DNA of 64,000 nucleotides from Sorex araneus (GCF_027595985.1 NC_073307.1:46470094-46534093), one strand, 5' to 3'; numbered from the stretch's first letter, positions 24,771 through 35,997 are shown. Made by a program: numbers and translations. The notes: a model not told the origin generated them from the letters alone.

Positions 24771-24994
24771 GGCTGGAGTGATAGCACAGCGGTAGGGCAT
24801 TTGCCTTTCACGCGGCCGACCTGTGTTCGATTCCTTCACCCCTCTCGGAGAGCCCTACAAGCTACTGAGAGTATCTAGCCCACACGGCAGAGCCTGGCAA
24901 GCTACCTGTGGCGTATTGGATATGCCAAAGACAGTAACAACAAGTCTCATGATGCGAGACGTTACTGGTACCCACTCGAACAGTGACAGTGACA
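24771..24994 (+). mobile_element. SINE type B
   Basis: Full head, body and 3' part (gagacgttactggtaccc). The tail is cagtgacagtgacagtg. Short TSD candidate gtatgccata/ggatgccata. Confidence 0.93.
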
Positions 24995-25183
24995 GTGGAT
25001 GCCATAAATGTATTTAATTTGTATGACAATTGCTTTTCATAAACCTTGGACAATTTCGTTATCTGTAAACAACAGAAATGGGTGAGGGGAAAAAGGGAGG
25101 CCTTTTATGCCATTTCTTATTTGACTTTTTATTGATGAGAATAAATAAACTATGAGAATGCATTACCTTTGCTTTTTGTTTAA

Positions 25184-25383
25184 AGGGGACCACATCCAGT
25201 GATGCTCAGAAGCTACTCCCAAATCAGTGCCCAGAAAGGAGGGGGTGGAAGCAGGCAGTACTTTGATATACCACACAAAGTGCCAGGGAGCAAGCCCAGG
25301 GCATCTGCATGCCTGGAATCAAACCCCCAGGTCAGCTGTATGCAAGTTAAGCACTCTACTTGCTGTATTATTGCTCCAGCCCC
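25184..25383 (-). mobile_element. SINE type A with a ~30-bp insertion
   Basis: Reverse complement. The body carries extra sequence around 25235-25270. The head end is attattgctccagcccca. Confidence 0.85.
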
Positions 25384-26559
25384 ATGGTAAGCTAATTTGA
25401 GAGTGAGAACATTCATATAACATTTATTACATAGGTCATTTTGATTGAGCCATTTCAGTATTAGCTATTGTTCCTCTATTATTGTGTTTAATTCACAAAT
25501 TATCCTTTATCGTGGGTACATGTATGTGTGTATAGAAAAAGCATTATATAGAGAGAGTTTAACATTAGCTGTATTTTTAGACACCACTTGGGGTCCTGAA
25601 ACATGCTGCAAAACGGTAGGGCTGAGATCTTCTGGAGAAGTATAGGCATGCCTCTTTGGTTTTATTGTGCTTTGTAAATGTTGCCCTTTCACAAACTAAA
25701 GGTTTATGGCAGCCCAGTGTGGAGCAAACCAGAGGCACCAGGTGCCCAGACACAGCAATTTTGACACTAGGCCACTTTATAAGCCAACAGTGGTCTCTGA
25801 GGATTAAAGTGAAAGTTAGAGCTAAATTCCAATCACTTTCAGTCAAACACCAAAAGCTAGAAACAATTAAGCAGAATGAAAAAGACGTGTGAAAGCCAAG
25901 ACAGACCGGAGAGCTGGGCCTTTTGAGCCAACTTGTGAATGCCAAGAGAAAGTTCTGCAAGAAACTTAAAAGGGCTGTGGTGGTGAACACAGGAATAGTA
26001 AGAATTGGGCCTTTGCTGGCATGAGAACATCTACATGGTGAGCAGAGAAGAGTCAGTGAATCAGACCATTCCCTTAAGCCAAAACCTGGTCCAGAGCAAG
26101 GTCCTAACTCTCTCTTCAGGATGAGAGATAAGGAAGATGAAGAAGAAAAATTTGAAGTGAGCAGAAGTGGGTTTGTGGGATTTAAGGAAATAACACCCTT
26201 CCCTCCATCCCCTAAAACCGAAGCGCAAGGCAGCAAGTGCTGACAGAGAAGCTGCAATCAATGACCCAGAAGACCAGCTAGGGTCACCGGGGAAGACAGC
26301 TAGATCAAACAGAATTCCAGAGTAGATGTGGAGGGGGAGGGTGCCACCCAGGACTATATTAAATAGCTAATGAGGAGTTGGCACCTAGCTTCAGGCTTAC
26401 AGGGCAGACTGACTCTAGCATAAGGGGAAAGTTGAGCTGATGACGGAAAGTTACAGTCAATGCTCATTTGCTATTCTGAGAATCCTCGTGTTCTTGGGAA
26501 GAATGTCTAACTAATGTAACAATGAAGTCTGGGTGAGAGCAGTCTGTTCTTAATATGGC

Positions 26560-26768
26560 TTGATGTATGCACAGCAATAAGGTATTTGCCTTGCATGTGG
26601 CCGACCCAGGTTCGATTCCTCCACCCCTCTCGGAGAGCCTGGCAAGCTATACTTGGCGTATTTGATATGCCAAAAACAGTAACAACAAGTCTCACAATGG
26701 AGATGTTACTGGTGCCTTCTAGAGCAAATCGATGAGCAACAGGATGACAGTAACAGTGACAGTGATGT
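26560..26768 (+). mobile_element. SINE type B nested in Tigger1
   Basis: The head is partly decayed (cttgatgtatgcacagcaat). The body and 3' part are good (ggagatgttactggtgcctt, gagcaaatcgatgagcaac), with a tail of acagtgacagtgatg. Confidence 0.9.
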
Positions 26769-26836
26769 ATATTTAAGTCTGATGTTGAAACTTATTGTCA
26801 GAGAAAAATAAATTCTCAAAATATCATTGTTCATTG

Positions 26837-27085
26837 GCTGGAGCGATAGCACAGCAGTTGGGCGTTCGCCTTTCACGTGGCCGACCCATGTTCAATTCCT
26901 CCACCCCTCTCGGAGAGTCCGGCAAGCTACCGAGAGTATGGAGCCCACACGGCAGAGCCTGGCAAGCTACCCATGTGTATTGGATATGCCAAAAACAGTA
27001 ACAATAAGTCTCTCAATGAGAGACGTTACTGGTGCCCGCTGGAACAAATCGATGAGTAATGGGATGACAGTGACAGTGACGGAGA
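26837..27085 (+). mobile_element. SINE type B nested in Tigger1, with TSD
   Basis: Complete element. The 14-bp TSD cattgttcattggc is exact (26825-26838 and 27086-27099). The short sequence between the two SINEs looks largely unrelated to the Tigger1 core. Confidence 0.95.
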
Positions 27086-28082
27086 CATTGTTCATTGGCA
27101 ATATACATCTAAGAGATCCAATAGGGAGGTACAGGGGCATGTAGGTTGATCTCACATCTGTTAAAATTCATTCTGCAGTCCATGGATCAAGAAGACATTT
27201 CTTATTTTTTAAATATGATATACTGTAAGACTTTAAGTACCGTAGTCAACACTCTACTGGATTTAGACAGTCCATTGAAAAACCTTCTAAAAATGATTCT
27301 AGATGCCTTTAAAAACATGGTGATTCATTAGAGTCGATCAAAGTAACAACATTGCCAGGAGCTTGGGATAAGTTGGTCCTAAGTTGGGACTTCAGTGAAA
27401 AACTCTGTATATATGTTGTAAATAGCAGGAGAACTCTAGTTACCACTGAAACCTGACAATGCCTCTGAATGACTACAGTCTTATAATAAAATTGGAACAA
27501 CTGAGGAGTTAATTGCTTCTTACGGATGAACTAAGAAGGTGCCTTCTTGACATAAAATCTGTTTCTAGTGAAGATTCTGTGAGCATGTTGCCATGACTAC
27601 ACGGGATTTAAAATCTCTGTCAAACTTCGATGACAAAAGATTCGACAGTTTGAGAAGACTTCCTCCAATTTTGAAAGTAGTTGTACTATGGGTAAAATGC
27701 TACCAAACAAAATTACAGCCTACAAGTAAGTCTTATCTGAAAGTAACTAGTCAATAGGAGTTGACAACGGCCTTATTTTAAGAAATTCTCAAAACTACCC
27801 CAACATTCCACCAACATTCCATAGTAGTTAATCAGCAGCTATCCTCATCAAGCCAAGACTGTCCTTCAGCAAAATATCCCTACTCCCTGACAGCTCAGAT
27901 GATGTTTAAGTTTTGAAAAACTCTGAATGAAGTCACTATAAATATTTTGGGGGAATTTTGTGTACAAAGCTTTTTATGCCTGAAAATACTTAGGTGTGCT
28001 ATATTTCACTTATAAAAATTCATCAAAAATATTTCCAAAGTGGTTTTGCCCTTATTGTATTCCCAATGACAGTTCGGCAACC

Positions 28083-28232
28083 TTCTTTTTGGGGTGACAC
28101 CTGCTGTATTCAGAGGTTTCTTATACTCATAGCTCATAGCTTTGAGACAGGAGTAACTCTCATTGCTCAAGGAACTGTGTGGTTCCAGAATCAAACCTTG
28201 ACTTCCTGCATGCAAAGCATGTTCCACCCTTT
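28083..28232 (-). mobile_element. SINE type A, very diverged
   Basis: Weak reverse-complement landmarks: ttttggggtgacacctgctg and tggttccagaatcaaacc, then ctgcatgcaaagcatg. Confidence 0.45.
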
Positions 28233-28239
28233 TTGAATT

Positions 28240-28332
28240 TGCACACATATATGCATATGGATATGAACATAGTGGAATACTGTTTAGTCATTAAAAAGAA
28301 TGTAACTGTATAATTATTTTGATCCATTATAA
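28240..28332 (+). mobile_element. L1 fragment
   Basis: ggaatactgtttagtcatta, then aaaaagaatg, is the familiar sense L1 segment. Confidence 0.65.
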
Positions 28333-28334
28333 AT

Positions 28335-28378
28335 CAACATAGGGTACACTGAAATCCTATCCAATGTACCCTATGTTG
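28335..28378. repeat. Perfect 14-bp inverted repeat (hairpin)
   Basis: caacatagggtaca (28335-28348) pairs exactly with tgtaccctatgttg (28365-28378) across a 16-nt loop. Confidence 0.97.
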
Positions 28379-28734
28379 TAGTGCTTACATGAAATTGGGT
28401 ATATTATTTAGTTCCTTAAGCCTAAGTTTTTTCATCTCTTTCGACTCTACAAGGGATAAGAAATAAGATTTTTTAAGTTTTTTTTTATGTCTTAGGAACT
28501 TTGACTAGTTATTTAACATAAATGTATGGCAGATATGTGCAAATACATCATTTGTCCTTATTTTGGCTATATCATCTTTATAAATTATTCTATTGTTTTT
28601 CACTTTTAGGCTTAGAATGACATTTCTTACCTAGGAGACTGTTGAAAAAAATTTAAGTAAACCTATATACTAAAATTAAAGCATAACCAAGTTATGCTGT
28701 TATGAGAAATAAAATAGTATTATACAAAACTGTC

Positions 28735-28995
28735 TATTCTTTTATCTTCTTTAGCATTTTTATTGAGGTACCAAGATTTACAATACTGTTAATCATACTC
28801 TTAATGCATACATTTTCCAACACCAGACCCATCATCAGAGTGTCTACTTCCCTCCACCAGCGTCAAAGCAGCCCCTCCCAACAGCCCCCACCCCAGCTAA
28901 GCTCAGTTCTGTAGACAAAATCTCCAGTTCCAAGGCCTCTGGACATCTTTTGTTTCTTTCTTATGTTCCTTTATATTCCACATATGAAAACGTTC
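28735..28995 (-). mobile_element. L1 3' end, antisense
   Basis: Old reverse-complement copy of the 3' UTR seen at 8035-8590: ttttattgaggtacc, then ccctccaccagcg, then ctttatattccacatatg. Confidence 0.65.
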
Positions 28996-29309
28996 TTTCT
29001 TTCTTTTTATTTTTACTGTGGAGGTAGTGAAACAAAGCTACACTGAAATTCTACAAGATTATAAATCAGTGATAAGTTGTTTTTTCCTATTTCAAAACTA
29101 TATACCTTTCTATTTTTTATAAAGGTACAAAATGTTTTAATTCATATTATGGATAGTTCTATGATAACTCTAATTCTAGTACATCTTGAAATTTACATAA
29201 AATAGGTAAGGCCTACAAATATACAATTTAGTAAGACTGAGATGTTGAAAAAATTTTAAAGGAAAATCTAAATATGCCTATAAAAGTATAAAAGTATTTT
29301 ACCTTAAAG

Positions 29310-29407
29310 GGGGCTGGAGTGATAGCACAGCGGGTAGGGCATTTGCCGTGCACGTGGCCGACCCAGGTTTGATTCCCAGCATCCCATATGGTCCCCTGAG
29401 CACCGCA
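29310..29407 (+). mobile_element. SINE type A, head and first body block only
   Basis: The copy stops at ctgagcaccgc and continues as attaattttatgtta, with no A-tail. The flanking sequence ttaccttaaag recurs on both sides (29299-29309 and about 29428-29438). Confidence 0.9.
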
Positions 29408-29508
29408 TTAATTTTATGTTAGAAAATATTACCTTAAAGAAAATGTTTAAATATCTGCACTGATAAGTAAAAAAAGTAATAAAAATATTTATAGGTATAA
29501 AAACATCT

Positions 29509-29744
29509 GGGGCTGGAGCGATAGCACAGCGGTTGGGCGTTCGCCTTTCACACGGCCGACCCGTGTTCGATTCCTCCACCCCTCTCAGAGAGCCTGGCAA
29601 GCTACCGAGAGTATGGAGCCCGCATGGCAAAGCCTGGCAAGCTACCCGTGCATATTGGATATGCCAAAAACAGTAACAATAAGTCTCTCAATGAGAGACG
29701 TTACTGGTGCCTGCTCGAGCAAATTGATGACAGTGACACTGACA
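29509..29744 (+). mobile_element. SINE type B
   Basis: Near-complete and young-looking, with TSD ataaaaacatctg at both ends. The 3' part gagacgttactggtgcctgc is followed by a short gacagtgacactgacag tail. Confidence 0.95.
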
Positions 29745-29999
29745 GATAAAAACATCTGAAGACATACAAATAACATTCAATATAAATTAAACATTAATGG
29801 ACTGTTGAAAAAGTATAAAACCCTTAGCAAGCTAGGAGTAAACAGGCATTTCTTAATCTAGAGAGAATAGCCATAAGCACCATGAGAAAATGCCATACAC
29901 AGTGACAAAGTGCTGAGAAGTTTGTCTTGTCTTTTAAAAAGTTTATTATTTCTTGAAAAACCAATGTCAAGGTCATGAACTTTTTGTTGTTGTGTTTGT

Positions 30000-30166
30000 T
30001 TGTTTGTTTGGGGATCACACCCAGTGATGCTGGAGTTGGGGTTACACATGGTTCTGCATTCAGGAATTCTTCCTGGTGATGCTAAGGGGACCATATGGGA
30101 TGCTGGCAATCAAACCCAGTGTCTGTGTGCAAGGCAAATGCCCTACCTGCCATACCATGGCACTCT
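30000..30166 (-). mobile_element. SINE type A
   Basis: Reverse complement behind a GTTT-rich end. catatgggatgctggcaat and gcaaggcaaatgccctacct are clear. Confidence 0.85.
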
Positions 30167-30516
30167 CCCAAAGGCCATAAGCTCTTGGCTATCCATGAAG
30201 CTTTATATCATTCCTTCAAATATTAATAATAACGTATCTGGACAGAGTATTAATAGTAAGATGTTCATTTTATTGAGCTCTTATACTATATTCCTCCATT
30301 CTCTTCTGGCTCAGAGAGTAGATTTGCTATGAATCTTATGGGAGTTCCTTTTCATGTAAGTTCCTTCTTTGATCTTGCTGCTTTCAATATTCTGTCTCTG
30401 TGTGACAGTCTCTGGTTTGTTGATTTGTTTTGTAATTTTGTTTTATGTCTCTATTATTCTGAATTTTTAGAGTGCACACAGAGTATGTTAGTGAAATAAT
30501 CCAATATTTGTCTTTT

Positions 30517-31342
30517 TTTAATATTTATTTTATTTTATTGAATCACCGTGACAAAAGTTACAAAGCTTTCAGGTTTAAATCTCAGTCACATAATGATCAA
30601 ACCCCCATCCCTTCACCAGTGCACCTGTTCCCCCACCAAGAACCCCAATATAACCCCCTCCCACTCCTTCCCCACACTTGAGTGGCTAATGATCTTCACT
30701 TTATTCTCTCTATACTTTGGATACATTCAATATTTCAACAGAGAACTGACTGTTATATTTGGATTTTTCTCCCAACATTCAAACCTGCAAAAAAGGAACC
30801 ATTTGATAGTTTGTTTTCCATTGCTGAAAATGAATATTATAGGAGCTCATGCGGCCCTAACTGCGGCCGCGTGGTTTTGGATTTTTGTTGTTTTAGCTCA
30901 GTTTACAGTCTAGATGCATTTATATAAGTCTCTGGGTGCCAAAATGGGTTAGTAGACCTCCAGGATTATAGGCTTTAAGGAGCAGAGGGGCTGTGTCCTG
31001 CACAGCTGCTCCAGATCTCATCTGGGCCGAGGGCGTGCCGGTAACACCACCTTCCCATGATCTCTTGCATGCCACATCACTACAAGCTTGCTCGTACCTC
31101 TGGGTGGTGAGTCCTAGAAAATGACGGACACCACATGGGCACTGCTGCTGCTGCTGCTGCCATCTTCCCCGTAGAAAGAAAGCATTGGGAGAGAAAATCC
31201 TTTCCCCTCCCCGGGCAACATGGGGTCGTAGCTCAGCTCACAGTCTAGATGCATTTCTATAAGTCTCTGGGTGCCAAAATGGGTTAGTAGCCCTCCCGGA
31301 TCATAGTCTTTAAGGAGCAGAGAGGTCGTGTCATGCGCGGCT
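30517..31342 (-). mobile_element. L1 3' end insertion with TSD
   Basis: Reverse complement, with the tail at the left. It matches the 8.0-8.6 kb L1 3' UTR over tgaatcaccgtgaca and ccttcaccagtgcacctg. The TSD is caatatttgtcttttt at 30502 and caatatttgtctcttttt at 31343. The 3' UTR contains a CTG run (31140-31163) and two ~105-bp direct repeats. Confidence 0.85.
30896..31338 (-). repeat. ~105-bp direct repeats inside L1 3' UTR
   Basis: The unit acagtctagatgcattt ... gtgccaaaatgggttagtag ... ctttaaggagcagag occurs at about 30896-31005 and 31232-31338, roughly 336 bp apart. Confidence 0.93.
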
Positions 31343-31525
31343 CAATATTTGTCTCTTTTTCCTCTGAGTTATTTCATTTTGCACAATCACCTCAAGCCAC
31401 TTCTATTATGCTGAAAATAGAAAAATTTTGCCTTTTTTATACCTGAAGTGTGTAAATGCACCACATTTTCTTTATGCAAAAATCTATCAAAGATCACTTT
31501 AATTTCCATAATTTAACTATTATAG

Positions 31526-31757
31526 GGCTGGAGCCATAGCACAGCGGGTAGGGCATTTGCCTTGTATGCGGCCAACCTGGGTTTGATTCCTCCGTCCCTC
31601 TCGGAGACCCCAGCAACCTACCGAGAGTATCCTGCCCGCACGGCAAAGCTTGGCAAGGTACCCATGGCGTATTCAATATCCCAAAAACATAACATCTTAC
31701 AATGGAGACGTTACTGGTGCCCGCTCGAGCAAACTGATGAACAATGGGATTACAGTG
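31526..31757 (+). mobile_element. SINE type B
   Basis: Inserted in antisense L1, with TSD taactattata at 31514 and 31758. The tail is very short (gggattacagtgc). Confidence 0.93.
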
Positions 31758-32160
31758 CTAACTATTATAAATATGCTGCAATAAATATTGGGGCAGGTGC
31801 TCTTTTTGTGACAATATTTTTGTATTTGGTACTCAAAAAAAGAGTCTGGTAGACCAGAAGGAAGTTCTATGTCTATCTAGCTTCTTAAGTACTATGACTA
31901 GTTTCAGTTTCATAATGTTTTCCAAAATGGTGTCACAGGCTAAATTGGTGATTCCCACCAATATTGCTCCAGGGTTCCTTTTGTTCCTTTGTTCCTTTTG
32001 TTCACCAACACTTCTCATTGCTACTTTTGATGTAAGCCATTTTCTCTGTGGTCTTAATTTACAGCTCCCTGATACTCAGTGATGAAGAGCTTTTTTTCCT
32101 GTCCCATTCTATATTACCTCTTTGTCATGGTGATTATTCAAATCTCAGAAAGAAAGTTAA
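31758..32160 (-). mobile_element. L1 3' region, antisense
   Basis: ataaatatgctgcaataaat, ttttccaaaatggtgtcaca, gattcccaccaatattgct, ttacagctccctgatactca and gtgatgaagagc follow reverse-complement L1 order. Confidence 0.75.
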
Positions 32161-32519
32161 AAATTAAATATAGTTTTTCTTAAAAACCAGATATTGATAG
32201 TGAGTTTAGTTTTCTCAGAGTGACCTTGCCAAGCTCAGGTTTTCTTGAAACATATAACTGTGTTAGTTATTACTATATGTAAGTAATGTAGCTATTAAAG
32301 TTTAAACTTTCACATTCTTCCACCATGTCCTAGCTTTTACTAATAATCTGAGTAAGAAAAGAGAGGCCAGGAAAGATTGTAAACCAATGTTACCAGCTTC
32401 AAAGCGGACTAGAGATTATAGAACTTCTCATCCTGTGCCCAGGCCTCTCTCCTCTACATAACTTGTTTTTAAGATTATTTCCCACACACACACTTTATCT
32501 AGAACTGTGGTTTACAAAA

Positions 32520-33130
32520 TTGTTCATGATGATTTTTTACAGTCATTTAATATTCCAACACCAATCCCACCATCGTCGTCACCTTCCTTCCACCATTGTC
32601 TCCTTTTTCCCTACCACCCCTCAAGTTGCCCCTATAGCAAGCCCACAATAACTTATTTTATATTGCTTGTTGCCAATAAATGGCTAAAGTAATGATCCAA
32701 AAAATATTACCTTAGAATAAAATGAATGAAAATTGTTGTATCACATCATGGGAACATAAAGTCCTTATCTGAGAGATTACTAAGATGCTGTTACAAGAAT
32801 ACTTCTGCGTTCATATTTTTGTTAGGGACATCTAGAATCTTTAACTGAGAAGTGCAGCTGGAGTTAAATTTTTAACTGGTCTATACCTGAGAAATTTCTG
32901 TGGCTAGTTGATGCCTTAAGAGATATTTATTCACAAGTCTCTGGGGCAAGGCCGGTAGGTGAGTTTGCATGATGTGGAGGTGGTTGGTGGCATGGCTACC
33001 AGGGCTTCCGGAAGCACAGGAAGGTGTGGGAGGTAGCCCGCCCCAACTCCAAGAAGGCCTGGGGATTCTAAAGGCTGTTTTGAATACTGATCAGACGCCG
33101 CCAACCTGTTGGCCAACCCACCTTAATGGA
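32520..33130 (-). mobile_element. L1 3' UTR, antisense (old)
   Basis: aatattccaacaccaatccc and accttccttccaccattgtc resemble the other antisense L1 ends. The part beyond about 32700 is less certain and similar in style to 40.7-40.86 kb. Confidence 0.5.
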
Positions 33131-33164
33131 ATAAGCTCTCAACTTAAAATAATCCCATCTCTCC

Positions 33165-33320
33165 CTGGCAGGTGTTCATGCGCTCTCCTCATGGTGCTAA
33201 TTCCCACCGTCATTCTCCTAACTGTCTCTGCTCTATTGAAAACTAAGCTCTGCCAGGAGTGGGCCTCTATCAGCTATGTCACCAGGCAGGTGGCAGGCTC
33301 TCAATAAAAGTTTGTTGAGG
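33165..33320 (+). mobile_element. L2 3' end
   Basis: gtggcaggctctcaataaaa then gtttgttgagg is the typical L2 end. Confidence 0.6.
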
Positions 33321-33478
33321 AACCAGAGAGATAGTAAAGTAGGTACAGCGTTTGCAAGCATGTGCAAATCCCCGGCACCACATATGGTCCCTGAGCATCT
33401 CCTAAGAGTGATCCCTGAGGATAGAACCAGGAATAAGCACCGAACATGGCTTGGTATGACCCCAAAACCAAGAAAAAA
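33321..33478 (+). mobile_element. SINE type A
   Basis: Inserted at the L2 tail, TSD aaaagtttgttga/aaaagtttattga. The head is diverged (accagagagatagtaaagta). Confidence 0.85.
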
Positions 33479-34892
33479 AGTTTATTGAATGATGGTTTGA
33501 AAAAATTGACTTTAATCAAATCACTCATCCTTACAGCAGGCTTGGCAAATACTTTCTTTGACACACTTTGAAGTCATTTGTTTGGGTGACTCGAGAACAG
33601 CTCAGGCAACTAGACACGAGGGGTCTAAATCTCATTCCCATGCGTAATTGCCCAGTCCTGCTCTGTCTTGCTTTTCTAAGGGACACATTGTCTAAAACAG
33701 CTCAAGTGTTAACTTGCTAAATCAGTTACACCCAAAAGGTTGAGATTATTTAACAATGCAATAAAGATGAGGTCATATCAAGAATTCTGAGGAGAGGCAG
33801 AATTTTCAAAGACTCCAGTTCCATGCCAAGGAGCTATTGTTCATGAAGCAGTTTTTGAAAAATCAAGAATTCACTCAATCACAAAGCTCTCTAGTGAGAA
33901 TTCATGGTATTTAATTTTACAGTCTGAAAATTTTTATTTCAGATCCATCCCATAACCATTATATTATCCCGCTTTTTCGAAGAAAGATATAAACAAATGC
34001 TACTAATTTTAATTTAAGTTGAAAAGTAACCGTTGTTAGAGCCTCGCTAACTTAATGAATAAGTCTTTTGCTTCCTAAAATTTAGCCATTGGAACTTAAT
34101 AGTCTAGAGGGGGAAAAAAGTGTGCAATTTCCAACCCCCTTCATTCTGAACAAAGACTAGTTCCACTGGCCCCTATGGACAATATTGAGTGATATTCCCA
34201 TTGCAGGTCAGGGACTTTCTAAGTTTTGTCACTGGTCTATTTCTAGAGTCCAAGGTAGTCTAGATTCATAGAAAAAAAAAGAGCAGCTATTCACTAATGC
34301 AATAAACTTGGGGTTAGTTACCTGAGTTGAAATCCTTCCCTGACTTACTCAGGAAGCGACTGTCTAGCCTTCCTGTCCCCAGTCCTGACCCAGAGCAGAC
34401 CAGAGTGGTCTTCACACCCACTATCTCCATGTGACCCCCAATTGTATCTCACTGGGATTCTTCCCAAGTGCCAGGAACCATCACAGAAGTGAAGAGAAAC
34501 GTTATAGCAAAAGAGGCGGGTGATTCAGGAAGGATCTTTAGATTAAGCCTTGGAAGAATAAAACTCCGGTCACTCCCACAACACTTAACGAGTAGGTAAA
34601 GCTTTCCAAGTCACGTCTTCACGCTTGATCTTATCCAAAAACTAAGGGGGCTCTTGACATCATTGATTTTCCCAGCTCAAAGTGTCTGTGGCCAAGAGCA
34701 AATTTATGTTCTGAATGAGCATCCAAATGAGCCCCAAACCTTCAGTCACTCATAGATACCCACAGAAAAGTCCTGAGAGTGCAGGGCCCCCTGCTCTGGT
34801 CAGGGAAGGGTTCATGCCTGTACACTTAGGACAGAGACAGGCAAATGCCTAACCTCTTTTATGCATCTCACCAGCTAATTCTTTATACTGTA
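33479..34892. other. Intergenic, unassigned
   Basis: Unique AT-rich sequence with a short MIR-like trace near 34314-34370. No gene seen. Confidence 0.35.
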
Positions 34893-35016
34893 CTGCACTG
34901 TAGCACTGTCCTCCAGTTGTTCATCAATTTGCTCAAGCGGGCACCAGTAAGGTCTCTATTGTGAGACTTGTTGTTACTGTTTTGGGCATATTGAATACAC
35001 CACAGGGAGCTTGCCT
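34893..35016 (-). mobile_element. SINE type B, 3' half only
   Basis: Antisense. It begins with the tail side (gcactgtcctccagttg), passes caagcgggcaccagtaaggt and stops at acaccacagggagcttgcc. Confidence 0.85.
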
Positions 35017-35108
35017 AATTAATAAAAATAGTATGCATAGATGCTAGGATCTATGTAGTAGAATATTCAAGAAAACACACTGATTTTTTTTTAATGAAAA
35101 GGTCAGAC

Positions 35109-35268
35109 AGGGCTGGAGCAATAGTATAGTATGTAGGACATTTGTCTTGGAACCAACCAACTTGGGTTTGATACGGTCCTCTGAGCCCACCTGGAGTGAT
35201 CCTGAGTGCAGAGCCAGGAGTAGGCTCTGAGTATAGATGACTGTGGCCCCAAAGACAAAAAAAGAGAC
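35109..35268 (+). mobile_element. SINE type A, internal deletion
   Basis: The head (ggctggagcaatagtatag) and 3' body (gagtgcagagccaggagtag) remain. The cccagcatcccatatg block is missing. Confidence 0.85.
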
Positions 35269-35997
35269 AACAAAGCATATTTTCCTCCCTTTAATGTAAA
35301 TGAAAATGACTTTAAAGAAATGTTCCCTCGATGGGAGCCATCTAGTCTCAAAAAGTTCCTTTGCATCTTCTCTTCAGAGATGGCCCCAGTGGACTATGTA
35401 CCGTCTCAAGTCACTAACACACTGCGCACGGCAGAGCTTCAAAAATTTGACATTTCATGCCAAATACCTCAAAATTTACCTTTGAATTTAAATTTTTTTC
35501 TTCTTGGTTTGGAATGGTTTGCATCAAATGGGAAACAACAAAGTTGAGTTCTTAAAACTTTATTATAAAACTAAAGTGACCCTGCTAACCCCACACAGTC
35601 AAAAACCTACTTCTAAGTCTTGACATCTCTAGCACATAATCCCTGAAGTCTGCTGTTGATGGAAGCCTTACTGACAACATAATAATATACACTTGTGTAT
35701 CATGTACTGCTGCCTTACAATAAAGTCAACCAGAGAAATGAAGTGCTATGAAGAAGATAAATGCCTTTAGAGGACTATACTGTCAGAGGAAAACAAACAC
35801 ATTTACAGGACTTTTCTATCTTTATTGATACCAGACATCTTTCTACAAGGAAGTTCTCATGTAAGTAGACCTGGGCAGCTCAAACTCTTGTCCATGAGTC
35901 GGTTATAGCCATTGACTACACACGCCTGTGACTAAGGCTCTATAACTCTAGTTATTGTTTCTAAAATTATCCCCATTTTAAATTCTCACAGAAAGTT
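35269..35997. other. Intergenic, unassigned
   Basis: I see nothing recognisable here. Confidence 0.35.

Larger units (their letters stand above)
25643..27920 (+). mobile_element. Tigger1-like DNA transposon, decayed and interrupted
   Basis: The left end (aggcatgcctctttgg then ttttattgtgctttg) follows a TA and matches the Tigger1 terminal repeat as I remember it. Internal landmarks follow the transposase in order: caaaagctagaaacaattaa, cattcccttaagccaaaacc, gcaaggcagcaagtgctgac, caatgctcatttgctattct. After two SINE insertions it resumes with tctgcagtccatggatcaag and runs through gatgaactaagaaggtgcc, tactatgggtaaaatgctac and ttattttaagaaattctcaa to gacagctcagatgatg. The reading frame is broken many times. 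The right terminal repeat is not recognisable. This is a pogo-type (Tc1/mariner superfamily) element of eutherian age. Confidence 0.85.

Noticed and set aside
25577-26257. 226-codon minus-strand open frame
   Set aside because: It is antisense to the decayed Tigger1 transposase region and has no features of its own.
26837-26910. tRNA genes
   Set aside because: The A- and B-box-like blocks belong to SINE heads repeated dozens of times. None folds into an obvious intact tRNA with an anticodon stem.
30472-30913. Plus-strand frames of 69 to 121 codons
   Set aside because: They are antisense translations of an L1 3' UTR.
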